DNA from: Oxytricha trifallax
Taxonomy: Eukaryota; Ciliophora; Spirotrichea; Sporadotrichida; Oxytrichidae
DNA: 64,000 nucleotides
NCBI GenBank assembly: GCA_000711775.1
Contig: ARYC01019479.1
Span: 1 to 64,000 of the forward strand
Direction of reading: 5' to 3'
Numbering within the stretch: the stretch's first letter is position 1; each line of letters opens with the position of its first letter. The position numbers and the translations under genes are program-made. The notes under the pieces were generated by a model. That model worked only from the letters and a program-made list of their open reading frames with translations, ran no database searches and was not told the DNA's origin. Below, in pieces: positions 47,112 to 58,984 of the stretch.

Positions 47112-47245
47112 ATTTGTTAAGTGAACAATTTCACAAATAGTAAGGATAATATTAAGATCTACACCAAACAAGTAGATTCTTAAGCTAATGGCAGCAGCCA
47201 CTTAGACTGGGGAGAAGTCAACTCTATCAATTCTTAATTATCGTT
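47112..47245 (+). CDS. coding-like segment
   Basis: Plus-strand frame NNFTNSKDNIKIYTKQVDSQ, then ANGSSHLDWGEVNSINSQ, with TAA as Gln. Ser/Asn-rich. It faces away from the minus-strand island at 46955-47098. Confidence 0.4.
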
Positions 47246-48090
47246 AATCATTCAAATAAAATATATTTTAATGGATATTTTAATAATTCCATCCTTTAAT
47301 TTTGTTAGGTAGTCTCTTAAATTAAAATCTTTATTTTTTAGTCAGAATAATAATTTTACTGTTTATTTTTAAAAGAAAATTAACTATTAAATAAGCTTCA
47401 AATTAATTAGACTTAAATATTTATAATTTTAAACCGAAATCTTTTATTGCTGAATTAAATTAATTCTTTACTTAAAATATTTATTATTTAAATATATATC
47501 TTTCATTAGGGAACAAAAAAGAATCAACGAATAAAAGCAATATAAATCTATTAGAATTTATAAATTGATTCACTAAATTAAAATTTACTCATGTTCTCAA
47601 ATAAAATTGATTTTATTAATATTAGTAGTGAATTATTGAATATTAATTGAAGGAGTAAATGACATCCCGAGAGTCCATAAATGAAGATGTGTATGTGTTT
47701 GTTATGATTAATATTTATTTCTGATTGAGAAGCTCTTATTTATTCCTTCAAAGACTTATAGTCGTTGAATTCAAAACACAAAAAGACTTATAATTGCACG
47801 TAAAATTACAACTATAAAAATATAATGAGTCAAAATGACTAACTTATTAATAATGCAAAGTTTCTCGTGATTTTTAGGATATTTGAAAAGTTATAAAATA
47901 TGTCTTTGAATTTTGATGCTGCAAAATTTTCCCAGAAAAATATCTATGGCTACTTTAATAAATTAAAACTTAGCTATATTTTCTGAAAAATGTTAGTTTT
48001 TTCTAATTTTTCTAGCAATAGTTGTTATAAGATATTATTTTGCTTCAAACGATGCATTGATAAAGCCTGCTTAGAAAAGTATAAATGAAT
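47246..48090. other. AT-rich DNA, no gene seen
   Basis: No supported feature. Confidence 0.35.
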
Positions 48091-48094
48091 AAAT

Positions 48095-49030
48095 ATTTTT
48101 TAAAAAGTACGCATTGGCGCCAGTGGCATTGAAGGGTCCAAACAATAATGTGGCAATCTTTCAATAACTATGATGCCTGGGACTATCTGACAAGATATGA
48201 GGATTGTATTAGCGCATTTAAAGTAGTCTTTACTGCAAAATGAGTAAGATATGCATAATGTACAACATAATTTGAGATGATGCTGATGTTGTAATCGCAA
48301 TGACTGAAAGAGGACTATTAAACTTTCTTGAAATTTTAGGCTGTTCCATTAGGTGATTATAAGTAAAAAAGAAGCTTTGAAGCAGCAAGTGGATATGAAA
48401 ATCATTGGTTGATATGGCAACAAATCAATAGCTAACAATAAAGTTTTTTAAATCAAGATGAACTAAATTGTTAAAATGTAGAAAATTCAAAGCCGTTTCT
48501 CTAGTATGAAAAAAGACAAACTATCACTAGAAAAAAAAGATATTAGACAGGCAGGTAAACCAATTTATATTTGAGAATATCATCATTAGAACTATCCCAA
48601 AGATCAAGAGCTTTGAAAGGCTCAGGGTTAGAAGGATATGATAGCATAGGAGATCTCGTTGTCACATTATCTCGGATCCCATTTAATTGTCTAAGTCGGA
48701 AATTCCAATGTCTGAAATCTTTTGTTCTGAATCGAATGATCCCGATCAGACTTTAAGTACTTCAAAGAGTGTCTCAAAAATTTATGCAAGCAAGTGAATC
48801 AGGGTGTCATTAGGGCTTATCCAGAAAATACAGGAGCGTTGAGATGCATAAGAGGTTGGAACTTCTGGTTGTCAGAAGTCGAGGAAATATAAATGGACTA
48901 CCTCTAGTGCCCAATCATATACATGCAAATGATTAGCAGCCTTCTGAGGTGATACTGCAGCATACAAGATAATCAGTCCAATAATTGAAGAGATAATGGT
49001 GAGAGGTCGTCACAAAGAGACCTTAAAACA
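48095..49030 (+). CDS. broken or fragmented gene, unknown protein
   Basis: Plus-strand blocks follow one another in different frames: YALAPVALKGPNNNVAIFQ, NYDAWDYLTRYEDCISAFKV, MKKDKLSLEKKDIRQAGKP, SDPIQLSKSEIPMSEIFCSE, FKYFKECLKNLCKQVNQGVI with RAYPENTGALRCIRGWNFWL, and AAYKIISPIIEEIMVRGRHK. GC is raised throughout. The order and composition suggest one ~300-aa gene with several frame breaks, so a pseudogene, a gene with small IESs, or an indel-rich assembly. No domain recognised. Confidence 0.5.
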
Positions 49031-49422
49031 GTTAATTTTTTAATATAGTCCTATTAATTAAACAGTTTAGAGATAAATTTTATTATTTTTTTCAAATTTG
49101 AAGAAATCAAAATCAATGTGCAGGGTTAATTTAAAAATAATTTACAATTAAGAAAATGTTTTGCTTGTAGTATTTATTTGAATATTTCAGCATATTATTA
49201 TTTTTGATAAAATTACGAGAGTAATTTTTTAAGAATTAGTAATTTATAAAGAGTCATCAATAAATTAAAAACTTAAATTAATGAATAAGAAAAAAATGGG
49301 TTTTAGAGAGAGGTCTTTCTCAAAGTATATCAGCTTCATCCATATAATGAGTAGTTAAAAATAATCTTTAATTTTCTTTTGCTTCCTTACCTGTTTTATT
49401 CAAAATCTATTATGTTTTGAAA

Positions 49423-49623
49423 TTATTTTGGTTTATCATTTTTCCATTCACCTTCATAACGATTTCCATTTTTTTTGCGATAGCTGTATTTTCTTGAAGA
49501 ATTCTTTTTCTCTCTTGGACTATTTACTTTGTGATTTTTTCTTGATTTTTGAACTTTTTCTCTAGAATTCAAAAGAAACTCGCGCTGGAATACATTAGTT
49601 TGGAATATTTGAGATGAACCCAA
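49423..49623 (-). CDS. MORN-motif fragment with basic linker
   Basis: Minus strand: MGSSQIFQTNVFQREFLLNS, a basic linker (KVNSPREKKNSSRKYSYRKK), then NGNRYEGEWKNDKPK, a MORN repeat. It stops right after one motif, whereas MORN proteins normally carry many in series, so further repeats may sit in other MDSs. It parallels the 42.9-kb fragment. Confidence 0.5.
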   Translation of the reverse strand: MGSSQIFQTNVFQREFLLNSREKVQKSRKNHKVNSPREKKNSSRKYSYRKKNGNRYEGEWKNDKPK

Positions 49624-49673
49624 ATTAATTGATATTTAAAAGTAAGATGTGATAATAGAAAATTAAAAATAAT

Positions 49674-49740
49674 CACATGTTCTAATGGTAATACACGCGA
49701 GAAGAAATAATTTAATGAGAGTTCGAATCTCTAAAAGGGA
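49674..49740 (+). tRNA. tRNA-like sequence, probably degenerate
   Basis: TTCTAATGGTAATAC resembles a D-arm/box A and GAGAGTTCGAATCTCT a T-arm/box B at suitable spacing. I cannot form a good anticodon stem or acceptor stem, so this is more likely a tRNA pseudogene or tRNA-derived relic than a working tRNA. Confidence 0.3.
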
Positions 49741-49749
49741 TTGCTTTAA

Positions 49750-51390
49750 TTAACTGATTTAAATCTTAAAATATAGTTAATAATAGTATTTATTTTATTC
49801 AAAAATTACGATTACCCATATTTCATAAAAATAATACTTATGGGGTTTTATATCATTCTATTTTAATTTAAGTTTTTAGGATGTCGTAATAATAAGATGA
49901 TTTATATGAGCTTATATTTTATTAACTCCTCTTGAATGTGACTTTTAAAGTTATAGTACTCTAAAATTCTTTATTTGTATCATAATATCTCATCTTAAAG
50001 AAAGTTTTTTATAATGTCAGTGACAATGTATGTCTTCTTAAAGTTAGGCATAGTATTGTCGGCTTATGGTTTGATTATCTTTGCTATTGTTTAACCATAC
50101 ATGTTATATAATAACATGTTAATAAATATCAGAAATCTTCAATAACAGAGTTTTAATCGAATTTAATTTAAAATCTATAAAATAAATATTAACGCGAAGG
50201 ATAAATTTATTATTCTAATGTACTTTAAGAACTTAAAATTTACATAAAATAGCTTTATTTATTCTTTAAATTAAAATTCGTGAATTCTTATAAATAAGGA
50301 TGTTAAAAATGATATTAAATAGATGTAAAATACATTCTTGCAATAAAAGAAAAGAAAATAAGATTATTAATATTTTTAAATTTCTATTATATCCTTTCTT
50401 GAGTTTTGATTCTTAAGCCGAATTTGGTCTCATTTCTAATGTAATATTAATAGTGTTCGATGATTCAAATTATTTGAGGAAATAGCATCCATTAAAATTG
50501 TTGTTCATATTGAAAAAATAAAAATGAAGACAACGATGAATAATCACATTTATAATTATAAAAACATATTTAAATTTGATTACGAAGGCAACTTAATTCT
50601 TGAGTTTAACAATTTTAGTGTTTTTCAAGGATGTTGATCAAAATTGTTTGATTTGATCAATTTGCTCTTGAAAAAATAAATAATATTTTAATATTAAATC
50701 ATTGTCTACGAAAAATAATGAATGCTTATTGTATTTACATATTATTAATGGCAATAAATCAAGCTATAAAGTTTTTAATAATTAAAAATAAATTTATTTA
50801 TTAATTATTGTAATTGCTTTTACTTATGAGAGAGAGCGTCTTATTCAATTGTTAGAAAATTATAAAACGAATTAATATGGCCCTTAATGTAAGAAACTAG
50901 ACTTAATAATGATTTCTTTTGCTGTTAATGTATAATAATTCCGTCGCCTTTTATGTGAATTTAAGGGTTTTTTTACAGTAATTGTATGAAAATGTCTGCC
51001 AGAATTTTCATTAATAAATGATCTTTTCCTACATATAAGATTCACAAGACATACAAATTGTATATTAGTTATTAATTAAGTAATCTGTGGAAAATAAGTT
51101 TATTATTGGCATGATATAAACCAGAAGAATAGAGTAAATTAATTATAATTTCATAAAATTATTCGTTTACAGTATTATCTAAGCTTATTAAATATGATAG
51201 ATCGCCTATAAATTTAGTTATTCGTGAAATATAAAAGATTTATTTACAATTAGAATTGACAAATAAACTAAATAAATTGATTTTTAACTCAGAATCTTTA
51301 AATATATAATTATAAGAGTAATATATGCATTCAGATATAGTAAAGTTTTAATTACCCTATTAAAATAACTTATTAAAAATTGATTGAGTT
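49750..51390. other. AT-rich DNA, no gene seen
   Basis: No supported feature. Confidence 0.35.
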
Positions 51391-51397
51391 AACTACT

Positions 51398-51616
51398 GTT
51401 CTCAAGATTAATAAAGGTATGTGAGATTTTAGAGAGTGAAGCAAGTAAGTTTATTGCTTGAGAATCTCTTGGTTTTTATAATCAGGCTAGAATTGAAAAA
51501 TCTTAAGAGAAAGCTTTATTTAAGCCAAAATTGGAGATAAATAATATATCAGAATTAATAAAGAAATAATTGATTCAATCTAAATGACAACCGATTAGTT
51601 AGTATATAAAGAAAGG
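51398..51616 (+). CDS. coding-like segment ending at a splice-donor-like site
   Basis: Plus-strand frame VCEILESEASKFIA, then after a TGA ESLGFYNQARIEKSQEKALF and KPKLEINNISELIKKQLIQS. It ends near AAAGGTAAGTC, a good donor site. Charged and helical. Unknown. Confidence 0.35.
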
Positions 51617-51974
51617 TAAGTCAATAGAAATTATTATTTATATTAATATGAAGCAAAAAATAATTTACATAATCTACAAATAAACAATGATTATTTAACC
51701 TCAATAAAAAAACTCAAAAATTTTCGAGTTAATTTTATATAAATTTAAAGATTAAAATTTGTTTTTTAATTAAATTTATTGCTTAAATTTTTTTCTAATA
51801 ATCTTAATAATAAATTAAAATATTTGTATTTATCTCTTTTAAACTGATTTAATTTAGTTTATTTGTGATGTTTAAGATATTTAAAATATTTAATATTAAT
51901 GAATATGCGTTTTAATTATATGTCAAGGAATAAATTAAATATTATTTTAATTTGTATATTACTTTCAAATAAAC

Positions 51975-52400
51975 TATATTTCTAGCATTATATAGATGTA
52001 TTTGATCACTTGATCAAACTGATTTCGCTAACTTTCACTCTAATTCAAGTAAAATCTCCTTAGTTTCTTCTCTTACTTGCAAGTTTCAATAACTTTCTTT
52101 ATTCTAGTACTAAAATCTATAAACTGGTCATATACAAGTCCAATTATTCCATTTTCTGACAATCTACCACTTTTAAATCACTTTAGATTTGAAGAATCCA
52201 ATCCAGTATTTTAAAACCCCTTATCAAATTCCCCAATCTTTCCCGCATCACTTACCTGATAGTAATGAATCTTCATCAAGAGTTTCATGTTTTCTAGTTC
52301 ATGACGTTTTACATTTTCATCTTAAATTATAATTATGAAAATATTCCTTCAGTTCTTGCTTTTGAATCACTTTGTGAATAATTTATTATTTAATATGTTT
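51975..52400 (-). CDS. coding-like segment, unknown protein
   Basis: Minus strand: ENVKRHELENMKLLMKIHYY, then QVSDAGKIGEFDKGFQNTGL, then, after one in-frame TGA, FKSGRLSENGIIGLVYDQFI and DFSTRIKKVIETCKQEKKL. Both sides of the TGA are convincing and in the same frame. GC is above the flanks. Confidence 0.45.
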
Positions 52401-52559
52401 ACAAACAACTTTCATAATAATAAATATAATCAGTAACCTAAACTATCGTTTTAAACCAAATATTCCAATTAATGTTTTCCTAACACAAGATTTAATAATT
52501 ATAACTTTTCCTGGCTTTAAGAATTTTTAAGGCTTAATTTATTATTTATAAGTAGATTG

Positions 52560-53000
52560 ATTATTTTAATTCTGAGTTGAAGATTATATGCTTAAGTCAT
52601 TTAATTATTTTGCTTAGGCTAGTTTGAGAAAGGATAAAATGGTCAAATTGATTGATTGATGAGACTATCAAAATGTGCTGTTAAATATAAGACCAACTCT
52701 ATGTGTTGAAAAAAATATGTTACATGTCATTGAGTATCCTCCATCATGTGTTTATCTGTTTTTCATATATAAATATATTAATTCCTTCAGATATTTAATT
52801 ACTCAATTTTATCAATATCCGCCAAACTTCTCTTTAAATTCAAATATTTCTAGGCGGTGTACCTGTCAGTTCAAATATATAGGCTAATTTCGTCATTAGG
52901 TATGCTAAGGTCTAGGTCAATGGGTACGAAGTTAATTTGAAAGGTTCCTTTTTGTTGAAAATATTTCCTGTCTCAGTTTTTTAAATAAAGAGTATGTGAG
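52560..53000 (-). CDS. coding-like segment, unknown protein
   Basis: Minus strand: FVPIDLDLSIPNDEISLYI, then after an in-frame TGA TDRYTAQKYLNLKRSLADID with KIEQLN, followed in other frames by KYLKELIYLYMKNRQTHDGG. It may be part of the same gene as 51975-52400 and 53936-54427, since all lie on the minus strand. No family recognised. Confidence 0.4.
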
Positions 53001-53935
53001 CAACTCTGTTGAGAATTTGGATACTTAAAATTTCTTCTCCTTAGTTGTCTTAATCTTCTAAGATACCATATATTGGGTTATTTTCTATATTTAAGCTTGG
53101 GAGAAATTTTATCAGTATTTTGATAGAAAAACTTCATTATTTCTGTTTTTCCTGGAAAGGTGGTGTATAAGCAATCCTCCAAATTGTCTTTTGAATAGTA
53201 GTTTATCGGATAGCTCTGTAATTCACTATTATGCGAATTTACGGGCTCACTTAGCGAACATATTTTTTGTGCAAAATGTCGTATCTATTAAGAAAGTTTA
53301 ATATTTAAAATGTAAATAATATAATTCTTCTTTAGTTTCAACAAGATCCAGAACGAACAGATAGAAAATAGATTACTCTTTGATTTAACAAGGATTGTTA
53401 AATTATGCACATTTTTTATTTTAAAAAATCATATAATTTTAGACCAATATAGAAGTTCGTTAATTTTTAATTTTGATAAAATACAAAAGATCAGAAAATA
53501 TGATAGATCAAAAATATTTAAACTGATATGATTTTTTAATTATTAATCTAAATTATATGCATTTATCAAAAAAGGGTAAAAACAGGAAATAATAAGTGAA
53601 CTCTATATTCTTAAAAATTTGAGTGATCTATAATTTATACTCGTAAATTAATTATTTATCATTTTCTCTAAATAAATTCTCATTCCACCAACCAAAATAT
53701 ACATCCTACATTGAAAAATAATAATCCAATTATTAATATAATGTTTATATATTGAGATATGACAAAGAATGAAATCAAAAGCAATAGTACACATATGCTT
53801 AAATAAAAATATTTAGAGAATATCAAATATTACTTGGATAATAATATTCACATTAGTTGATCTAGTATTGTTGAGATTTAACTACCAAAAACACATACTT
53901 ACCTGTCTAAAATTAGGGGAAAATAGATTCTTGGT

Positions 53936-54427
53936 TCATGAGCCTTTGCAAGCACATTACGACTTAAAACTCCATTTTTTAAGTATATTAGAAATTATAA
54001 ACTTATTCAATTTTTGATTATTTTAATAAATATTTTAATTTTTTTAATTCATGATTGATAATTAAAATGGATGCGTGCTTTAGCCATTTCTTATTTAATA
54101 AAAACTTTAATATAATGAATTTATCTATTTAGCAATTGAGTTATTACTGATAAGTTATAGTGATAAGATTTTATTGAACTTTTACATTGATATATTATAT
54201 TTCAATCTTATAAAGAATTATTACTGAAGGTAAAACTTTAAAAATAGTATTTTCTTAATAATTTGACTTAAAAACACCTAGTAAGATCCTTAAATGTATA
54301 AAACTAACTTAATATGTGAGTTTAATGGGATAGTTTTAGGGATACTTAAGAGCTCTTTTATTTTAGCTTGGCCTTCAAGGGTAAGATGTTGTAATAGCAG
54401 ATCTGCTCTAGTCTTCGACTTGTGCAT
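53936..54427 (-). CDS. 163-aa open frame, unknown protein
   Basis: ATG at 54427: MHKSKTRADLLLQHLTLEGQ, then AKIKELLSIPKTIPLNSHIK; ends KKWSFKSQCACKGS at TGA 53936. The first 45 residues are clearly protein-like. The middle is Asn/Gln/Ile-rich and may be AT-rich eliminated DNA read through, because TGA is the only stop. Length alone is only mildly significant. Confidence 0.45.
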
Positions 54428-54779
54428 ATTATAATAAAAATATGAACTTTTAATACATTGCCTTTGAAATGGACAATTATGATTGCATCTTTAGAAGTAT
54501 TTCTTTTTAAGTGTCTATAAAATAAGTTATAGATATTATTTTTTTTATAAGATTATAATGCTATCCATTTGCATTGAAAAATCTTTATTATTTTTCTTTC
54601 CTTTTATATGTTATTTAAAAGTCTGAAGAAATTCTTCGATTTAAGTGACAAATAAATCAATTTTTTCCATGCATATAAATGTTCAGATATTATTTATATT
54701 TTGAGAGATTTTTTGGAATTCTTATTTTAAAATTTATAACTCTTTAATTTAAAACAATCCACATATATAATGATCTTAT

Positions 54780-54965
54780 ATATCAGCTCTTGTACCTACT
54801 CCATCTGATTATCCCCTGGTAGCATCTCTAATACCAGACAAAAATGTGTCACTAATGTTTGTCCATCAAAAAGAGCATGGAATAGTCCCTTTAATTTCAA
54901 TAAAATGGTAGTCCTTGTTTTGTATTTTCAATATAGTAGAAACAGTCAAATTCCTATGTTTTTAA
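54780..54965 (+). CDS. coding-like segment, unknown protein
   Basis: Plus strand: SALVPTPSDYPLVASLIPDK, then NVSLMFVHQKEHGIVPLISI. GC-richer than its flanks and fluent. Probable MDS. Function unknown. Confidence 0.45.
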
Positions 54966-55126
54966 TAGATTTTAATTATAATTATTAGTATAATTTTTTT
55001 AAATAAATGTTTATTAAGCAATTTAATTAAGAATAATAAGTAATGTAGAACTGTCAAAACACCGACTACTCAATATATTATTTAAGTTAAAGAATAATAA
55101 TCAAATATAGTTATTATTTCAGCAGT

Positions 55127-55282
55127 ATGTATCTTTCAGAGTCATAAAAAGCTGAAGATAGAATATGCAAGCTACATGGGTATAGCGATGTCTATACAAG
55201 TACTAGCATTTTAAACAGAATATTGAAGGAAAATGCTAATAAAATTGACAATCCTGTTTCAAGATTTTGTTTATGTTGTTGA
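55127..55282 (+). CDS. small ORF or MDS, 51 aa
   Basis: ATG at 55127 after TTATTTCAGCAGT: MYLSESQKAEDRICKLHGYS, then DVYTSTSILNRILKENANKI, ending SRFCLCC at TGA 55280-55282. The CAG before the ATG could be a splice acceptor. Fluent composition. Unknown family. Confidence 0.45.
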
Positions 55283-55559
55283 ATACTCTATATATTCTCT
55301 AAATTTATTTAAAAAATTTCCTGTTTCATTATTTCTAATAAATAAATCTAAGTTCTAGCAGGATTTTTGTTCTTTTTATTTTATTATTCATTTTTCATGA
55401 ATTCTAGTGTTTTTTTTGGCAGTGTCATTAAATTCTTATGAGCTTAGAACTATGATAATTGGAGATAAAACATCATTTAATTTTAAAATCTTTAAGTGTT
55501 CATAATACAACTCAAATTACATTTTATATCTTAATCATAGTTTTAGCTTTATACCTCCT

Positions 55560-55990
55560 CTACCACATGAATTTATTTCTCGATAGCATTTTGATCTTCC
55601 ACCCGACTTCTTTGATGGCTAAAATTTAATAGAGGAGTGCTTATTGTTGATAGCTGTTATTAATACTGCAGCTACATACTCAACCCCCTTATTTCAAACA
55701 TTGAAGCAGGCAAAATCTAATTGGAACTTTAAACGGTCAATATGCTTTAAATTAATGCAACAGCGTTGCACTGTATTATAAAGTTATCAGACCTTCTGTT
55801 TTAGTATTCACTTTTTTCTAAGTAATTGTTTTATCCCCACTTGTCTGATCATTGAATTTTGCCAAGATCACAATCTAGATTTTTTCTCTTATTCAAATTT
55901 AGACCACAGCTTTCCTTATCAGCTTAAGGCATAATATCTTTCCATGCTGAAAGTGATTTCGTAAGATAAATATGTTAGCTCAATAAAGTA
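55560..55990 (-). CDS. coding-like segment, unknown
   Basis: Minus strand, GC-richer island. One frame gives FNDQTSGDKTITQKKVNTKT, another LKHIDRLKFQLDFACFNV then NKGVEYVAAVLITAINNKHS with PSKKSGGRSKCYREINSCGR. The two cannot both be right over the whole length, and each has in-frame TGA. The second has a cyclin-fold-like alternation but no firm motif. Confidence 0.4.
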
Positions 55991-56469
55991 AGTAAATTAT
56001 TTTCCTCTACAAATATTATCCAGAAATTATTCTTTCGATATTCTCCATATAACCTACAAGTTTTCTTTTTCACTTTCAAATATGTCCTTTTTATAAAGTA
56101 TTCTTTAATTAATTAGCTATACTAGCATAATGCTGCACTCAAAGTTTAAAGCCAAAGTACAAATTCCAAAAGTACTAAATTTTATCATTTGTATAACTTT
56201 TATAAAGTAATTGGTTTTTTTTACATTTATTTTTTTAGTAAATAAAGCACAATTTATCATCATTAATAAAGTAATACATTAAAGAATTATGTATGTTTCA
56301 GAAAATCTCAAATAAGAAAATAATTTAATTAGGAAAATTAAATGAACAAAAAATATATAAATACAATTAATTTTTACAAAATCATGCAAATATGAGATAA
56401 ATTTTTAAGACCTTCTCTAAATAATTAATATAGACTTTATTTTTAAAGAAAAATCTGCATTATATATTT

Positions 56470-56960
56470 TCAAATTTTAGTAATTTATACCATCAAAAGC
56501 TATGTGATATTGATGGATATATTTATAATTGCTCAATAGTATTTAATAAGAGGAAATTAAATAATCATGGATTGATTGGTGAGTACTTTTCATGTTGGTT
56601 CATTTTATACGGAATTGAAAGTTATCTTGGCTATACTGGTGGTAGTGGTACAATTTTACATCATCGTAGTAGAGATATAGATCTTCTTTGATTTGAAGGA
56701 GTATCAATTAATCAATTTGGAGAAAAAAAGTAAAATTTGATTAATTTCACTTAAACTTTGCTCGAAAAAATAGTTCTGCCAGATTTTAGACCAGATAAAT
56801 TGTAATCCCCTTTCGAATAAACCAAAGATCGAAAAGAGATCACTTTATGTAAATAACGAGCAATACTGATTCATCTCTTTTAAAATCCTGATCAATGCCA
56901 AACGTTTAAGCAATATTAATTAGAAATCCACCAATAAAATTAATATAAGTCTTTCATCAA
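56470..56960 (+). CDS. nucleotidyltransferase-like gene segment
   Basis: Plus-strand frame containing NNHGLIGEYFSCWFILYGIE, then SYLGYTGGSGTILHHRSRDI followed by DLL, then INQFGEKKQNLINFTQTLLE and KIVLPDFRPDKLQSPFEQTK. GGSGT..LHHRS.DIDL resembles the metal-binding motif of nucleotidyltransferases of the AbiEii-like group (GG[TS]..L..HR.S.D[IL]D). The match is to one motif only. It could be an MDS of a host gene or an acquired gene; it does not look fully intact. Confidence 0.4.
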
Positions 56961-57798
56961 TCAGAGTTTGGCCATTGTTTGCTTGCTAATAATAGTTTTC
57001 ATTAAGAATTTTATCAGCACCATCCATTTAGAAATATTACTGTAATTACTCTTTCTGCAAATTACTATTTATTATCACCTTAGCTGTAGTTCTCGTATGA
57101 TACATGCAACTTACTATTATTATCAGATATGAAAATTAAATGATGAGAAATCATATCTCTACTGACGTTTTAGTTTGTAAATCAAGTCTTAGTACTTTAC
57201 TTTGCTTTGACTTTTAATTTTCAAACTAACTACCATTACTTCTATCTTCATGATTTTTATCGAAATAAAGTTTAAAGGGGTTTGAATGCAAGTTTTATTA
57301 GTGTTTATTTTCATATTAAACAAGTTTCTGATCTTTAAATTGAAGTCAATTCAAAGATTAATTTCATCAGAAGTGCTATAAAATTAATTATCTGTCCAAT
57401 TATTTTTAGATTTTGCTAATTGTTCTTGAAAATTAATGTTTTAAGCTTTATCCTTATCTTTATCTAATATAGCATGGAATTTTACAAAAATTTCATTTAT
57501 TTTAAGGTAGGTTAGATCTCTTATTCCTGTTTATGGGAACATACTTTTGTAATAAATCTTAATCTAGTTTCTTAAAAATTCTAAAGTGTATCTTAATAGT
57601 TTATAGTGAATCTGCATTATTTTTTTAAAAAGAAAACTCCCTATAGTGAGATATTTTGAATTGTATAAGGGCTAAAAATAATAACTTTCTGATTGTTCAT
57701 AGAAATTTATTATTTAGTAAAATAATTATTGGTAATTTGCTAATTTCATTCAAATATAATTAAAATTGCACCTTCGTTTTTTTTATTCAGCAATAATT
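56961..57798. other. AT-rich DNA, no firm gene
   Basis: No supported feature before TBE copy C. Confidence 0.3.
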
Positions 57799-57903
57799 AT
57801 TCAAAATTGTATATTAATCATTGTAAAACAAATAAGTTTAAACAAGAGAGGGTATAGTTGGGGTCTTATTTGGGTTAGTAGAGAAATTAGTTCAGTTTGC
57901 AAA

Positions 57904-58968
57904 ATGAGAAATATAAATATGCGATTTTAGGAGTCTATTTATGATGAGAAATATTTAAATTTACTGCTTAAGCTTAGGTATGGTGCGAGTATTAAAAATG
58001 ACTAACTCATACCAGTGATGAATTATTGTGCGATTGCAAAGCTATTGTGTAAGAGTGCTTCGACTGTAAGGTATCACTGCTTGCTAGCCGTTTAGCATTT
58101 CAATTCTGGTTCTTGATAACATCCTGTAAGAAAATAAAAGTTCTCTTAACAGCATATTGAATATCTCTGCGATTCTAAGACTCTTAAGTATTGGGCACAC
58201 TTCCCACTTGACTAGCGAGCTGTGATGTTTCATCGCAAGTTTACTGACATGCGTATCTCACGATAGACTATCGCAAATATTTATTGAAGGAATGGTATTA
58301 CCTACAAGACTGTCAACAGAGTGAAGAGAGTGATTGACTTTACTCTGGCATTTGATAGTAATAATTTAAACTATATAAATGATAAAATGAAGAGATCTAT
58401 TGATAATAACATCAAGTTCATACTCGCTGATGAGGCTGTGTTTACGTTAAACACCTTTATTAATAAATATTGGTACAAGAAGTAGGATAATATAGAAGTT
58501 TATGACTAAAAGGTTAACTTTGTCACTCACGCAATTTTAGCTAGTATCAGTGAAGATTCAGGCTTAGAAACTTATGTTATTAATCCTTGCTCTATTAAGC
58601 GAGAGCAGTATATATAGCTCTTCCATAAGCTAAGAGATAAATACAATGAGCAAGAGAGATCATCCTGTTTGTTTATAACCTCTGAGTTCATAAGACTAAC
58701 GAGTCTAAGAAAGCGTATGGAGATTTAAACATAATGTCTGTATATAACGTTCCTTAAAGTCCATAATATAATGGAATTGAATTTTACTGGAGTTATATGA
58801 AGGCTCACTACAAGAAACTTTAGCTGTATCACCTAATGCAAGATCTACCAATTGTTACATTAGATTAAATGCAGAGTAGTTGAAAGAGAGTGAGTAAGAT
58901 AAGACTACGAAATGGGCAAGGAAAGGAAGAAGGAATGGTATTAATAAGTTTTAGACTTAAAAGAATGA
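57904..58968 (+). CDS. TBE transposase, degenerate (copy C)
   Basis: ATG at 57904 (MRNINMRFQESIYDEKYLN), very close to copy A, including the same in-frame TGA after FNSGS. First catalytic site kept (FILADEAVFTLNTF), second lost (LFVYNL where the family has LFVDNLS), third kept (NGIEFYWSYMKAHYKKLQ). Ends at the family stop near 58966. Several frame changes. Confidence 0.78.
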
Positions 58969-58984
58969 ATTAATTCAGATATCA

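Noticed and set aside
49674-49740. A functional tRNA
   Set aside because: Only D-arm-like and T-arm-like parts are recognisable; acceptor and anticodon stems do not form, so it is kept only as a low-confidence relic.
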